Origin: Pseudoips prasinana
Lineage: Eukaryota; Arthropoda; Insecta; Lepidoptera; Nolidae
Assembly (NCBI GenBank): GCA_951640165.1
Contig: OX621253.1
Location: 33,673,969 to 33,737,968, forward strand
Direction of reading: 5' to 3'
Length of the DNA stretch: 64,000 nucleotides
Part shown: piece after piece, positions 45,902 through 56,869 of the stretch
Numbering within the stretch: position 1 is the stretch's first letter
How the letters are laid out: every line of letters begins with the position of its first letter
Program-made: the position numbers and the translations under genes
The notes under the pieces: generated by a model
The model's input: the letters and a program-made list of their open reading frames with translations, nothing else
Told to the model about the DNA's origin: nothing
Databases searched by the model: none

Positions 45902-47272
45902 ATGAACAGCGGCCGCTCCGACGCCTCCACCTCCACCGACGACGTTAAGGTTGGTGGCGCCTGCTGTACCATACACCGGGGTCTTGTATCATACTATGTT
46001 ATTGTACAAGCTTAATTAGCTACGCCTAACTAAATTAAGAGACACCGTTTTGTTGTGTGTTTAACAGTTTCATATAGCAAGCTCAGTATTAAATCGGATT
46101 CACGAGAATAGCGGCTTGAACTGTCGATGGAAGGGATGAACACTGTGGGTACGAGTAATGTAATTTGTAGATAATCTGTGATTATTGTTTGTTTCTAGAG
46201 TCGTCCACTGTGCCTGTTTTACTTCACGCACCCGTTCGGCGTGTTGTCGCCGGAGCCGCCGACGCTGGCGCCGGCGCCGCCGCACATCGCGCGCGCCTTC
46301 GTCAACATGGAGCCCGTGGCACCCTTCATGTGGGGCTCTCCCGCCACGGACACTTCTTACAACACCAACACTACAACGGACTCGCGGCCCGCCTACGAGC
46401 TAGGCGAGACCGCGGTGCACCGCGCGCCAGTCAGCTTGCTGTCGGTGGCGCGCGCGCGGCAGTGCACGCTGGAGCTGGGCCCGCGGCGGGACTCGCTCTC
46501 CTCGTCCCTGTTCTCGGGCGACGCATGGTTCGGCTCCACGTCCTCGTGTCGCAGCACCGACTACCCTCGCCGCCTCGTGCCCTACAACAAGATCCTGCCC
46601 CCACTGCGCTTGCCGAGTCCACGCGACTCCGCCAACCTCGATAGCTCCGACGATTTCTGGCCCAAAAAATGCATCAATCCAGAGAAATTTTCGCTCCCTC
46701 CGATCGAGTTGCCGACGCCAGCCGTGCGCCACGTGCGCATCGTGCGCAGCCGCCGGTGTCGCGCGGACGACAGCGCGGGCAGGCGCCGCCGGCTCGGCGT
46801 GCGCAAACCGCGCCGCGCGCCGCCGCGCCAGGCCGACCTGCGCCGCGCCATCGCCCGGCTCATGCGGCGGGCTCTTGGAGGTATGACTATATATGAATAT
46901 TAACGCATATTCAATTAATGATCTTTAATTAGGCACTTACCGGAAGTCACGCCGCGGTTTACGCTGCTTTATGTACTCTTCGAGCACTCTGTTATATTGA
47001 TAGTATTGAGACATACCGTAAACGCACTGCCTTAAAAAAATAAAATAAAACAACTAATTACCGAGAGGGCTATATGCTGTGTGGTCCATGCTGCAGACAG
47101 ACATACAATTATTCCATTCTTTATAGCATTTACATTGAAGCCTTTTCAATTAAATAAAGACGATTTTAATTCGACCTTTTCCCGATCGAATACCGATATC
47201 AGCAGCTTTTATGAGGATAATCAGCCTGGTAATCCTGTTTACAAGAAGAGAAAGCTTTTTCGGTGCTCCTAA
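45902..47272 (+). CDS. Uncharacterised three-exon gene, predicted 291-residue basic protein
   Basis: The exons are 45902-45949, 46199-46880 and 47127-47272. Exon 1 encodes MNSGRSDASTSTDDVK and ends AAG|GTTGGT (a GT donor six bases earlier is an alternative in the same phase). Exon 2 follows TTTCTAG and ends GAG|GTATGA in phase 1. Exon 3 follows TTCTTTATAG and completes the split codon exactly, ending YKKRKLFRCS and a stop. Exon 2 is GC-rich. It encodes proline- and serine-rich sequence, a motif FSLPPIELPTP (about residues 180-190), and an arginine-rich segment at about 191-241 that may bind nucleic acid or act as a nuclear signal; KKRK near the end is another possible signal. There is no signal peptide or membrane segment. 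I do not recognise the family. An ATTAAA near 47375 could be the polyadenylation signal. Confidence 0.7.
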
Positions 47273-47279
47273 ACTAGAA

Positions 47280-48420
47280 TGTTCTATTGGGCTTTCCTTT
47301 TTTAGATAATTATATAATGATGCGATTTTCGAAAATACAAAACATAGATTACGGTAACTAAAGTTGCAATAATATATTAAACATTTACCAACAGCTCTAG
47401 CGGACTTTAAGGAAGGGTACAACTGCTACTTTATTCAAAAGTTATAGTTGTTTTAGACACTAGCAAGTCGACAAACAATGCACGTGACGCCCTCGACTCC
47501 ATGGCCCCTCACACTTTGCCGAATCTTCACCCCCTCCCTGAGCTGACGAGTTCTAGCGACCTTACTCACAATCAGGAAAACAATTCGATCACCTGGAGTG
47601 TATCCTGCTTTCACAATCGAGCTGCTTGGAGAACCAATCTCTTAAATGTTGATAATAGGTACTTTTAGGTGGACTTAATGCTATGTACTCGGCAGTGTGT
47701 ACGAGTCGAAAATGTAGAGCCAAGTGTTGGCCGAGCCAAGAGGTTGCGCCGGTCACGCGTGTTCTCGTGGCTTATATTCCTATAACTTATGTATGTGCCA
47801 GTTACTCCTTAATTATGATCTCTGCGTCATTTTTATTCAAAGAGCAAGGTGATCCGTGAACATTACGAAAACAATTTGTGTTTATGTCAGTCAGACATCA
47901 TCACTAATAACAATCGGTAGGTAATAAAAGATTTAAGTGCGAAGCTTCCTAATAACTCTCGTCAAGTCGTTTTATCGCAGGGGTATAAATATAGTTTGGC
48001 AAAGTACGTGCAAACTATTCTCACGGACTTAGAGAAAGCAAGACATAGGGGCGAGCATAAAAGATGAGGCGAGGTGCATCCCGAAATAGGTACGGTCACG
48101 GTCGAACTCGTATTCGGATATCGATAAGATAAGAAGTATAAATATATATTGTGAATACGGAAACTGATAGCAGTAATCCAGGACATGCTTCAGAAAAACT
48201 AAGAAATGGCAATCGTGTAAATCGGGCAACATTTTTAGGTTCCGTAGTAAAACAGTAAACCCGTGCCAGTCTGCTTTTAAGGAAGTCTTGTGACAAACGT
48301 CTAATAGGAGTTTTTGACAAAGCTACCTTGTTACTACGGGGATCTCTATTTTAGCAGTGGGTTAATTTTTGTTTGTTGTTATCTTTACCTCTTCAACAAG
48401 CGTTTATTAGAAGTCTAGTG
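47280..48420. other. Downstream flank of the three-exon gene, no further gene seen
   Basis: AT-rich; it includes the probable 3' UTR of the upstream gene to about 47400. Short overlapping minus-strand frames at 47960-48320 have no support. Confidence 0.4.
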
Positions 48421-48429
48421 TCCGTCATA

Positions 48430-48900
48430 ACAAATCGAGATCAATTAGTGTTCTGGATTTGTTATTCCGTGCACTTCTGCTACTTAAACTATGTGACAAA
48501 AACTGTTATAATATGGCTGTGTCAATATATAACAAGCTTCCGGAACAATTTAGGAAATTAAGTTACTTAGAATTTAATAAAAAACTATACAATTGGCTAT
48601 GTGACAGATGTTTTTATTCAGTGGACGACTACCTTAAACTTAAATTTAAAGACTCTAAACTATAGTTGTAACTTTGGAATTATTTGACATTTTGTGTGAA
48701 TTGATTAATATAGGACATATAAAATTGTAATTGAAATTATTTTGGTGAGACATTAAGGATTTATTATTGTTATTATTCATTTTTGCTGACTTTAATTAAT
48801 CATTTTTATATATTTTAATTGTATAACATTTTAAGATAGTTCTTACATATTATTATTGTAAATATATATATGATATTATGCGCTAAATAAATTTACATGC
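48430..48900 (+). pseudogene. LINE reverse transcriptase C-terminal fragment
   Basis: The plus strand encodes SIYNKLPEQFRKLSYLEFNK and KLYNWLCDRCFYSVDDYLKL, ending at the stop at 48665. This is the characteristic last 60 residues of Jockey/CR1-like RT proteins. A 3' untranslated part with GCTAAATAAATTTAC near 48880-48895 follows. The element is strongly 5'-truncated. Confidence 0.7.
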
Positions 48901-49036
48901 TTAATAATTTACATAATTGCCCAAACATTTTGCACAACATATGTATGTTGAATATAGTGAAACTAAACTACAATGTCACCAACTACTTTGTACCTATATT
49001 CTGGCAAATAAATATTTCATTCATTCATTCATACGA
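48900..49036 (+). repeat. Second retroelement 3' end with (ATTC)n tail
   Basis: GGCAAATAAATATTTCATTC followed by three more ATTC-type units near 49005-49036 looks like a LINE 3' terminus with a tetranucleotide tail. It follows the end of the previous fragment. Confidence 0.5.
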
Positions 49037-49039
49037 TCA

Positions 49040-51030
49040 TCAGATCATAAGATATTTGTTCGTGGCAAAAAGAGTTTGTACAATTTATTTTTTATGTTAA
49101 ATTTATATACTTACTCAATTCGTAGTGAGGACTGATCACGTCATTACACTCTTTCTACACAATTGGCCTTACTAACAAAATACATAGTAGAAAATGTTTA
49201 CTGGCAGAAGTATTTATACGAGGTACAGTCATATTGACGCATATGTATGAGTCAGAGCAATAGTTAAGTTTACCTCGTAGGGATCATTCTTGGCTCCATA
49301 TTCTATATAGCCAACGCACACGTCATAATTTATTAGTACGACTAAACAATCTAAGCAATTCCCAAGTTGATTACGTTCACTAATACAGAGGTCACTTATT
49401 TGGACTCAATCTTAACTGCATATATTATTTTATTGTAAAAGGTTATTATGTTAATTTATGACGCTGGCGACACCTATGCAATGTCATCACTTACGGATTA
49501 TTGACCCTCCGCTTTCCTAATGAAGAGTAGAGGTACTTCACCAGACGATCTGCTCTTACATTCGAAGAACTGCCTACTTACCAGCACAATCGCCTCTCCC
49601 GTAAACGTCGTCCCAGGAATGTCTAGGACGATATCACGACTTACCTAGAACAAGTATAGTTATAAGATGCTCCCGTGGCACATTACACAATCCTATATAC
49701 TCGACTACTCGAGGAAACGCGACGCGACCTTCACCGCCCTCTATGGCACTTAATTTGCATTCGTATAGAAGAAAAGGCCACGTTGATTCTCAATCGGACC
49801 GCGTCTTTGCGTATAAACATAGTATTTTTGGTAGTTGCCCAAAACCTCCCTAAAAGTCTAGTCTTTCAAGGTCTGGGCCGAGGTACGGACACCGACTTGG
49901 ATGAACGTAAAAAATAACTAGCTCGCTCTTTTTAAAAATGAGGTTAGTCCTCGTAATCTAGTGTCACTCGAAAACTGTATACACAATGAAATGTGCAGAC
50001 AATGTTAATACGGATGCAAATTCGAGAATAGTTTGAAACCAGTAGATCAACTAGGTACTATATACAATATACAATGGAGCCAGAGTCTCGAGTTCAGCAA
50101 CAAGTAATGGTCCGTACAGAATTATGTTAACTAAACTGAACGCATGCACAAAACGTTCAAATCGATACTTTAAGTACCGTGTAGGTAGAATTGTATTGCC
50201 ATTAGGCTAGAACTTTTAACAACTAATCTTGATATGACAGCAGTTCAAAACCAGCAGCATTTGTCCGAAATAAACTTGTTCTCATTTTACAAACAATATA
50301 TCAAGGCTATTCCTTGCTCTTGATTATTTTCCATGAAGTGTATTACAAATTGCAATTGAGCAATGTGCGGAGCGCTGCGCAGCATTTATAGACTGCAAAG
50401 GATGTTCTGAGCCCGACCGAGTGCAGCACTAACCTACCTTACCTTTGTATCTTATCGGTCCCGACCTGAATGCGTTAAAATGCAGTTTTCACAGCCCGCA
50501 TATCAAAGACATAAGTTTAGCTCTACTATAAATATCTCTATGCATCTTTTGTGAGTACTTAATAGGGTATATTATATGGTAGAATTATGCAAGCATGTAG
50601 TGAATTGTGGACCGTACTAGCTCTCCCGGCAGACATTGTCATACCACGAAAGTATAATAATCCTGCAATCCGATCGTAGCACCACCTCAGGTCAGGTCCA
50701 ATTATAATCCAAACTATCCAGGCTATCCCACAAACGCGCGTTAAAATATCATCAAAATCTGTCCAGCCATTTAAGATTTCAGAGTAAAAACCTACCTACT
50801 AACTTGTATAAAAATAATGTAGGTTTTAGGTCGTAGCAAACGTTAAAGTGAGCTTAAAGCAACGCCGCCGTTGTGAGCTGTGAGAGTAAGGCGCCTGTGC
50901 ATACAGCATAGCAACACCAAGCTAAGGAAATTTGCTTTTTGATATTGCATTAATTTATTGGGATAGTAAGTAGTACTGACTGCGTAATTTAGGTGGGTAA
51001 GTAACAGAAGAGATTATAAAGCCGTTGATG
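49040..51030. other. Intergenic, no gene seen
   Basis: No supported coding frame. The stretch at 50690-50830 includes ACAAACGCGCGTTAAAATAT and AAAATCTGTCCAGCCATTT, words common in degraded Helitron or SINE copies. The ends cannot be defined. Confidence 0.35.
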
Positions 51031-51034
51031 CTGT

Positions 51035-51154
51035 ATAAGCCCTGTCACATTGGTAGCGTTTAACCGCAGATTGACCCTCACCCTGGAGCCCAAGTAAAAC
51101 ACTGGGCACCAATTTTCTAACCTTGCACAGGTTAAAAAATTGGTGCCCAGTGTT
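51035..51154 (+). mobile_element. Degenerate tRNA-derived SINE with 26-bp hairpin
   Basis: CACATTGGTAGCGTTTAACC is a degenerate A-box region and is followed by a decayed B-box area. A hairpin comes next: 51098-51123 and 51129-51154 are complementary over 26 bp with one mismatch and a 5-nt loop. Confidence 0.6.
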
Positions 51155-51897
51155 ATTTGCTTATTAACCGGACCATATTTCGATTCATGCTTACCGTACC
51201 GCATTATAGTATCAAACAATCCAAGAGCAGGTCAAAATGTTCAATTATTTTTTTTCAGATAAGAGCAGGTCAAAATGTTTTATATTTTTTTGCTGATAAA
51301 TAAATTCTTTGACGTTAGTTAGAATCAGTACATTGTTGGTGCAGCTATGTATTCTTATGTATCTTTATGACTCTATATTTATAGTCATGCGGCCATGCCT
51401 GTCCCATTCCATATGAGAATGAGGGAACAGAGATGGTATCCAACTGCGCAGAGAGCATTATCACAGCCAAACTTCTAGTCTCAAGGTATGCACTCTCTAC
51501 CTAGAGACTCCTGGTCGATGATCTGTACCTAGAGACTAGACGATATTATTATTATGCATATGTAACATCCTACTATTAGGTATGTAGGTACTATGGACAG
51601 TGATAATTCCAGTGTTAGATTGGTTCTCACATGGCTTCACGACTGCATTCAGATGACTCCAACTAGACACAATTAATAGATAGCGTTCCGCCGCAAGCAT
51701 GAAGATAGTGGTAGTGACGTATGCGGTCACCCATCAATAAACTGCACGGTGAAAAATGATTTCGAACCGTCACTATGTGAGCACAAACAAAGGTGCACTC
51801 TCTATTCAGGCACTCTAATAATACGATGGGAGATGAAGAGTCATCAGTTTTACTTGTTCTCCGAGACAGAGGGGGGTTCCACCGGTTCTCCTGAAAG

Positions 51898-51971
51898 AGC
51901 CCGGTCGGCTTGGACTGCCAAGCCGACCGGGCTATTATTGTTAGTAACACTGGTTACTAACAATAATAGCC
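51898..51971. repeat. Two abutting hairpins with identical ACTG loops
   Basis: Hairpin 1 has 16-bp perfect arms (51898-51913 and 51918-51933). Hairpin 2 has 19-bp perfect arms (51930-51948 and 51953-51971). Both have the 4-nt loop ACTG, and they overlap by the shared GGCT. No gene or tRNA-like head is adjacent. Confidence 0.9.
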
Positions 51972-51979
51972 ACGCTGTG

Positions 51980-52265
51980 TAAGGGCAATATTATTTGGGT
52001 GACCTATTTACATAACGATCCTGCCTACCCGCCGCCGCCCCGGCACAGATATCACCACCTTGCTGTTTACCGGCGGTGTGCCCGTGACGCGTGTCTGATG
52101 CCTTGGCGCGCTTGTTTGACCTCATTTGTGCCACTATTACAATATCGGGGCAGGAGCTAACATTATCCTTATTTTGGGGTCCCTCAGCAAAATGGTAAAA
52201 CTGAGCTCTATTGATATCACGCTACTGTCTGACTGACAGGCCGTCTGTATTTTTTTTATTTTTTA
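51980..52265. other. Short intergenic segment with a GC-rich start
   Basis: The GC-rich stretch at 52028-52115 may be part of another element's untranslated region. No ends or frames are supported. Confidence 0.3.
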
Positions 52266-52450
52266 TAGGGCTGTGTGGTGACGGCCTAAGAATATCACCA
52301 CCTCCTCTCATCCCGTGGGGGGACGTAAAAGTCGTCCCGATGTAATATATACCAGAGAACGGGCAGCAGCGTTCTCCTGAGTACCATGTCCACCTTACTG
52401 CGATCGCCAACCCGTCTGCCAAGCGTGGCGATTATGGCAAATCCCCTCAA

Positions 52451-53722
52451 ATGATGGACACAACCAAACCGCGGCCCCCAGTCCCCGGCAGCCCTGCTAT
52501 TCCCAGCCGTGGTTACGGCAGGGTAGGGGGTGCTAAGAATTCCCGGCAGATTCCGCGTTACCAACACCGACGACCTCTGGCCCTGGCAACATATAACACA
52601 CGTACACTGCGGTCCGACGAGAAGATAACCGAACTGGAGGAAGAATTGAGCAGGTTACATTGGGATATTGTAGGATTATCTGAAGTCCGAAGAGAGGGGG
52701 AGGACTCGATAACACTGAAATCCGGAAACCTGCTCTATTACCGGGAGGGTGACCAAATATCCCAAGGTGGTGTCGGGTTCATAGTCCACAAGTCCCTCGT
52801 GAAAATCGAGAGTGTGTCGACGAGGGTTGCGTACCTTATACTCAGAATCACCAAGCGGTATTCGTTGAAGGTTATACAGGTGTACGCACCCACTTCGACA
52901 CACTCCGACGATGAAGTCGAGGTTATGTATGAGGACATATCCAGAGCCATACCTACCTCTAACTCCTATTTCACTGTGGTCATGGGGGACTTTAACGCGA
53001 AGCTGGGCAAACGATTCGGTAATGAGCTGAGAGTGGGGCAATTTGGAACTGGTGACCGGAACCCCCGGGGCCAAATGTTGGCCGACTTCATGGAGAAGGA
53101 GGGACTCTTTATGATGAATTCCTTCTTCAGGAAGCCGGATCACCGCAAATGGACCTGGGTGAGCCCCGATGGTAAAACTAAAAATGAGATAGACTTTATC
53201 TTGTCGTCGAGACGACAGATGTTCAATGATATCTCCGTGATCAATGCGGTTAAAACCGGGAGCGATCACAGACTGGTCAGAGGCTCATTGAACCTTAATG
53301 TCAAACTCCAGAGGTCCCGACTGATAAAGTCTACGCTCCGACCTTTACCTATCCACGTCCAAAACCCCGAACCATTTCAGATCGAACTGCAAAACCGTTT
53401 CGAATGCCTAGCAGACTGCGAGGAAGTGGACTCATACTATGACAGGCTCGTAGAAGCTGTCCATACGGCTGGGTCTAAGGTCTTCAAGGCCCGCCGTACA
53501 AACAGAACTAAACTTATGGAAGATAGACGGAAAATGGTTCTGACATCCTCAGATGATGCTACCAGATATCGGCAGCTCAACAGACAGATCTCAAAGTCTT
53601 TGACTCGTGACACGCGGCAATTTAATACAATTAGTATTAAAGAGGCCATTGAGCGGAACAAAGGCACCAAAGTGTTCGCAAGAGCTCTGTCTGTTGGACA
53701 GAGCCAACTGACGAAGCTATGA
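52451..53722 (+). CDS. RTE endonuclease half of the ORF (frameshifted end)
   Basis: It begins at ATG 52451 (MMDTTKPRPPVPGSPAIP). An APE-type endonuclease spans about residues 45-280: LATYNTRTL, DIVGLSEVRREGE, VIQVYAPTS, VVMGDFNAKLG, NEIDFILSS and GSDHRLV, with the expected N, E, D and H positions visible. A linker region then runs to a stop at 53722. In related elements the frame continues directly into the RT. Here the expected LTKLKTEDG is split by two extra bases (CTATGAAG), giving a stop that overlaps the next ATG. The enzyme would nick target DNA to prime reverse transcription. Confidence 0.85.
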   Translation: MMDTTKPRPPVPGSPAIPSRGYGRVGGAKNSRQIPRYQHRRPLALATYNTRTLRSDEKITELEEELSRLHWDIVGLSEVRREGEDSITLKSGNLLYYREGDQISQGGVGFIVHKSLVKIESVSTRVAYLILRITKRYSLKVIQVYAPTSTHSDDEVEVMYEDISRAIPTSNSYFTVVMGDFNAKLGKRFGNELRVGQFGTGDRNPRGQMLADFMEKEGLFMMNSFFRKPDHRKWTWVSPDGKTKNEIDFILSSRRQMFNDISVINAVKTGSDHRLVRGSLNLNVKLQRSRLIKSTLRPLPIHVQNPEPFQIELQNRFECLADCEEVDSYYDRLVEAVHTAGSKVFKARRTNRTKLMEDRRKMVLTSSDDATRYRQLNRQISKSLTRDTRQFNTISIKEAIERNKGTKVFARALSVGQSQLTKL

Positions 53723-55368
53723 AGACTGAGGATGGTAGAATCGTCACGTCTAAACCTGAGTTGCTGGGAGAGATCGAGAAGTTCTACGGACAGTTATATA
53801 CGACAACACAGCCACCTGTCAAAAGTTATGCCTCAGATCCCAGAGCACAACTAACCCGACATTACACCGAAGACATCCCGGACGTCAGCCTGTACGAGAT
53901 TAGAATGGCTCTCAAACAACTCAAGAACAACAAGGCGCCTGGTGATGATGGAGTTACAGCAGAGCTTCTGAAGGCGGGTGGTACACCAATCCTACGGGCC
54001 CTTCAGAAGTTATTTAACTCCGTCATACTAGATGGTCAAACGCCACAAGCATGGCACAGAAGTGTGGTGGTGCTCTTCTTCAAAAAGGGCGACAAAACCC
54101 TATTGAAGAATTATAGACCCATCACACTGCTGAGCCATGTTTACAAGTTGTTTTCGAGGGTCGTTACGAACCGTCTCGCGCGCAGGTTTGACGACTTCCA
54201 GCCTCCCGAACAAGCCGGTTTCCGAAAAGGCTTTAGCACCATAGACCACATACATACGCTGCGGCAAGTTATACAGAAGACCGAAGAGTATAACAAGCCA
54301 CTGTGCTTAGCGTTTGTGGACTATGAGAAAGCCTTTGATTCTATCGAAACATGGGCCGTGCTGAGGTCTCTCATAAGGTGCCAAATTGACTACCGGTATA
54401 TCGAGGTAATAAAGTGTTTGTATGAAAACGCCACTATGTCAGTGCGACTCCAGGACCAGATCTCGAAACCTATCCACTTGCAGCGAGGCGTGAGACAGGG
54501 AGATGTTATATCTCCGAAACTGTTCACCGCTGCATTGGAAGACGTCTTCAAGCTTCTGGACTGGAAAGGCGTTGGCATCAATGTCAATGGCGAGTACATC
54601 ACTCACCTTCGATTTGCCGATGATATCGTAGTCATGGCTGAGACCATGGAAGACCTCGGTGACCTCAGCAGAGTCTCTCAACAAGTGGGTCTGAAAATGA
54701 ACATGGATAAGACGAAAATCATGTCAAACGTCCATGTTGCACCCACTCAATTGAAAGTTGGTGACTCTGCACTCGAAGTTGTAGAGAACTATATTTACCT
54801 AGGACAGACCATCCAACTAGGTAGGTCCAACTTCGAGAAGGAGGTCAATCGTAGAATCCAACTCGGATGGGCAGCGTTCGGGAAGCTACGTAACATCTTC
54901 TCGTCCAAAATACCGCAGTGTCTCAAGTCGAAAGTCTTCGACCAGTGTGTGTTGCCAGTGATGACATACGGAACAGAGACGTGGTCGCTCACTATGGGCC
55001 TTATTAGAAGGCTCAAGGTCACCCAAAGAGCAATGGAGAGGGCTATGCTCGGAGTTTCCCTGCGGGGTCGCATCAGAAATGTCGAAATCCGCAGGCGAAC
55101 CAAAGTCACCGACATAGCCCGAAGAATTGCCAAGCTGAAGTGGCAGTGGGCAGGGCACATAGATCGTAGAGCCGACGGCCGTTAGGGCAGAAAGGTTCTC
55201 AAGTGGCAACCACGAACCGGAAGACGCAGCGTGGGCAGGCCCCCTACAAGATGGACCGATGATCTTGTGCGGGTCGCTGGAAACTGCTGGATGCGAATAG
55301 CACAAGACCGGCAATTGTGGAGATCTTTGGGGGAGGCCTTTGTCCAGCAGTGGACGTCTTTCGGCTGA
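53719..55368 (+). pseudogene. RTE reverse transcriptase half, with one nonsense codon
   Basis: It opens MKTEDGRIVTSKPELLGEIE. The RT blocks are NNKAPGDDGVTAELLK, LKNYRPITLLSHVYKLFSR, QAGFRKGFSTIDHI, the catalytic AFVDYEKAFDS, GVRQGDVISPKLFTAAL and the catalytic LRFADDIVVMAE, then the thumb and the C-terminal VLPVMTYGTETWSLTMGL. A TAG at 55183-55185 replaces the tryptophan seen in the homologous copy at 16.6 kb. The frame then continues open (GRKVLKWQPRTGRR, VGRPPTRWTDDL) to the natural stop TGA at 55366-55368. With one stop and one frameshift upstream, the copy is probably inactive but young. Confidence 0.88.
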
Positions 55369-55382
55369 TATGATGAGGGACC

Positions 55383-55780
55383 CTTTACCCACCACTGCAA
55401 CTCCTGCAAGCCAGGATAAACAGTGGCACACAATGAATTGACACTATAGGTGGTGAGGTCATAAGTCGTAAGTAATTTATTTATTTATATTATATCATTA
55501 CAATACTCAGGCATGTCCCGGGGAATTGCTTTAACTGTCTTGGATCCCGCAACGAATTTAATCAGAAAGAAACAAGGAGGAGTAAGGAAATGGTCGTCTG
55601 TATCTGAAGGGTTTTCGTATTATTGAAGGTTTTTATACTAGGAAGTCGATAAACAAGCATTACTGCTCGCTAACCTAACCTTAGCCTTGCCACCCCGCGG
55701 GGCACTCACACTCACTCCCAGCACCACAAAATTAACGTTACAATATTATACTAACCTTTTTTAGTTGATCATAGCGCAAA
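55383..55780. other. Spacer between the RTE and a SINE, no gene seen
   Basis: No coding frame or repeat end could be supported here. Confidence 0.4.
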
Positions 55781-55784
55781 TTTG

Positions 55785-55970
55785 ACTGCACGTGTGACGC
55801 AGCGGCTAAGACAGTCGCCTCGTGAGTCCCGCGCCGGACCACTATTTGCGTCACCCATAAATAGTTGTCCTGAGTCTGGATGTAATTTGTGTCCGTCTAT
55901 TATATGGTTGTAAAGTACCCCGCGACACAAGGATTAAACTTCTTCGTGCGGGCTTTGTCTTTTAAAATAA
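55785..55970 (+). mobile_element. tRNA-derived SINE (type 4), plus copy
   Basis: ACGTGTGACGCAGCGGCTAA with GACAGTCGCCTCGTGAGTCC forms the tRNA-like head. The body has AATAGTTGTCCTGAGTCTGG, ATTTGTGTCCGTCTATTATA and GTAAAGTACCCCGCGACACA. The same family is seen in minus orientation at 60425-60640 and, split by a LINE, at 62535-63565. Confidence 0.8.
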
Positions 55971-55979
55971 ATGCATCAG

Positions 55980-56663
55980 GTTCTCATTGCCGCATGTGAC
56001 TCAAATTGTACCAACAGTTGCACTTAATGCGGAAATATTAGATTTAGTCCCATCGACCGTATTTTTAGGATTGACACTTGATTCAAAATTGCAATGGGGT
56101 CCTCAGATTGAAAAGTTAGCAGGTAAATTAAGTTCGGATTCCTATGCTGTCTGGAAAATAAGACAATTGTCAGATGAACAAACTGCTAGATTAGTGTATT
56201 TCGAGTACTTTCATAGCATTATGTCGTATGGCATTCTGCTGTGGGGTTCGGCGGCTGACATAGGTACTATGTTTGTATTGCAGAAAAGAGCAGTCAGAGC
56301 CATTTATGGTTTAGACAGTCGCGATTCTTTGCGAAATTTGTTTAAAGAAATAAATATACTTACTGCACCATCGGAATATAATATCAGAATATAATGTTTG
56401 TTAGAAAAAATATTGATAAATAAAAAGAAAAGTGAACTGCATAATATAAATACTAGAAATAAAAACAAACTAGCCATGCCAGGCTTTAGAGTAAGCAGAA
56501 ACCTAATACATTTTTAGGAAATTGTATTAGGTTTTATAACAAGCTTCCTACTCAAATTACTGATCCGCCTGACACAAGTTTTAAAACACATATTAAACGT
56601 GTACTTATTATGGCTTGGGGTTATTACACCACTAAAGAGAACATCGATGACAAAGACGTCTAG
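55980..56663 (+). pseudogene. LINE reverse transcriptase C-terminal fragment
   Basis: The frame at 55987-56394 encodes a segment with STVFLGLTLDSKLQWGPQIE, YFHSIMSYGILLWGSAADIG and LQKRAVRAIYGLDSRDSLRN, the region after the RT palm in Jockey/CR1-like elements. Stops break the next part. A last segment, FYNKLPTQITDPPDTSFKTH and onward, reaches a stop at 56661. The copy is 5'-truncated and begins directly behind the SINE. An AT-rich 3' untranslated region extends to about 56870. Confidence 0.8.
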
Positions 56664-56869
56664 CTCTCACTACCTACCTGCACATTGCTCGCTGGAGATC
56701 TTGTAGCCATATAGACATGACTGATCTGCTGAGTTACGTGAACTATCTGTAATATGATTGCTATCATATACTTAATTTAAAATTTTTGACTCTGTCTCAA
56801 AATGAATAATGTTATTGTTTCGAAGTTTTTCTTTTGTATACCTAAATATAATCTAAAATAATAAGCATT

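Larger units (their letters stand above)
52268..55380 (+). mobile_element. Nearly full-length RTE-clade LINE
   Basis: About 3.1 kb. A 5' untranslated part begins near GGGCTGTGTGGTGACGGCCT. Endonuclease and reverse transcriptase frames follow, and the 3' end is GGCTGATATGATGA, a short repeat tail typical of RTE. The same 3' sequence is found in the fragments at 16489-17121 and 57640-57702. Two lesions are visible: a 2-nt insertion at about 53718 and a nonsense codon at 55183. No clear target duplication was found. Confidence 0.85.

Noticed and set aside
46400..46863. Long frames on the minus strand and in other frames across exon 2
   Set aside because: The high GC content opens all frames. 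Only the plus-strand frame joins to flanking exons with consistent phases.
52676..53269. 197-codon minus-strand frame
   Set aside because: It is antisense to the RTE endonuclease, which has clear motifs on the plus strand.
54795..55433. Overlapping minus-strand frames of 83-181 codons
   Set aside because: Shadows of the RTE reverse transcriptase C-terminus.
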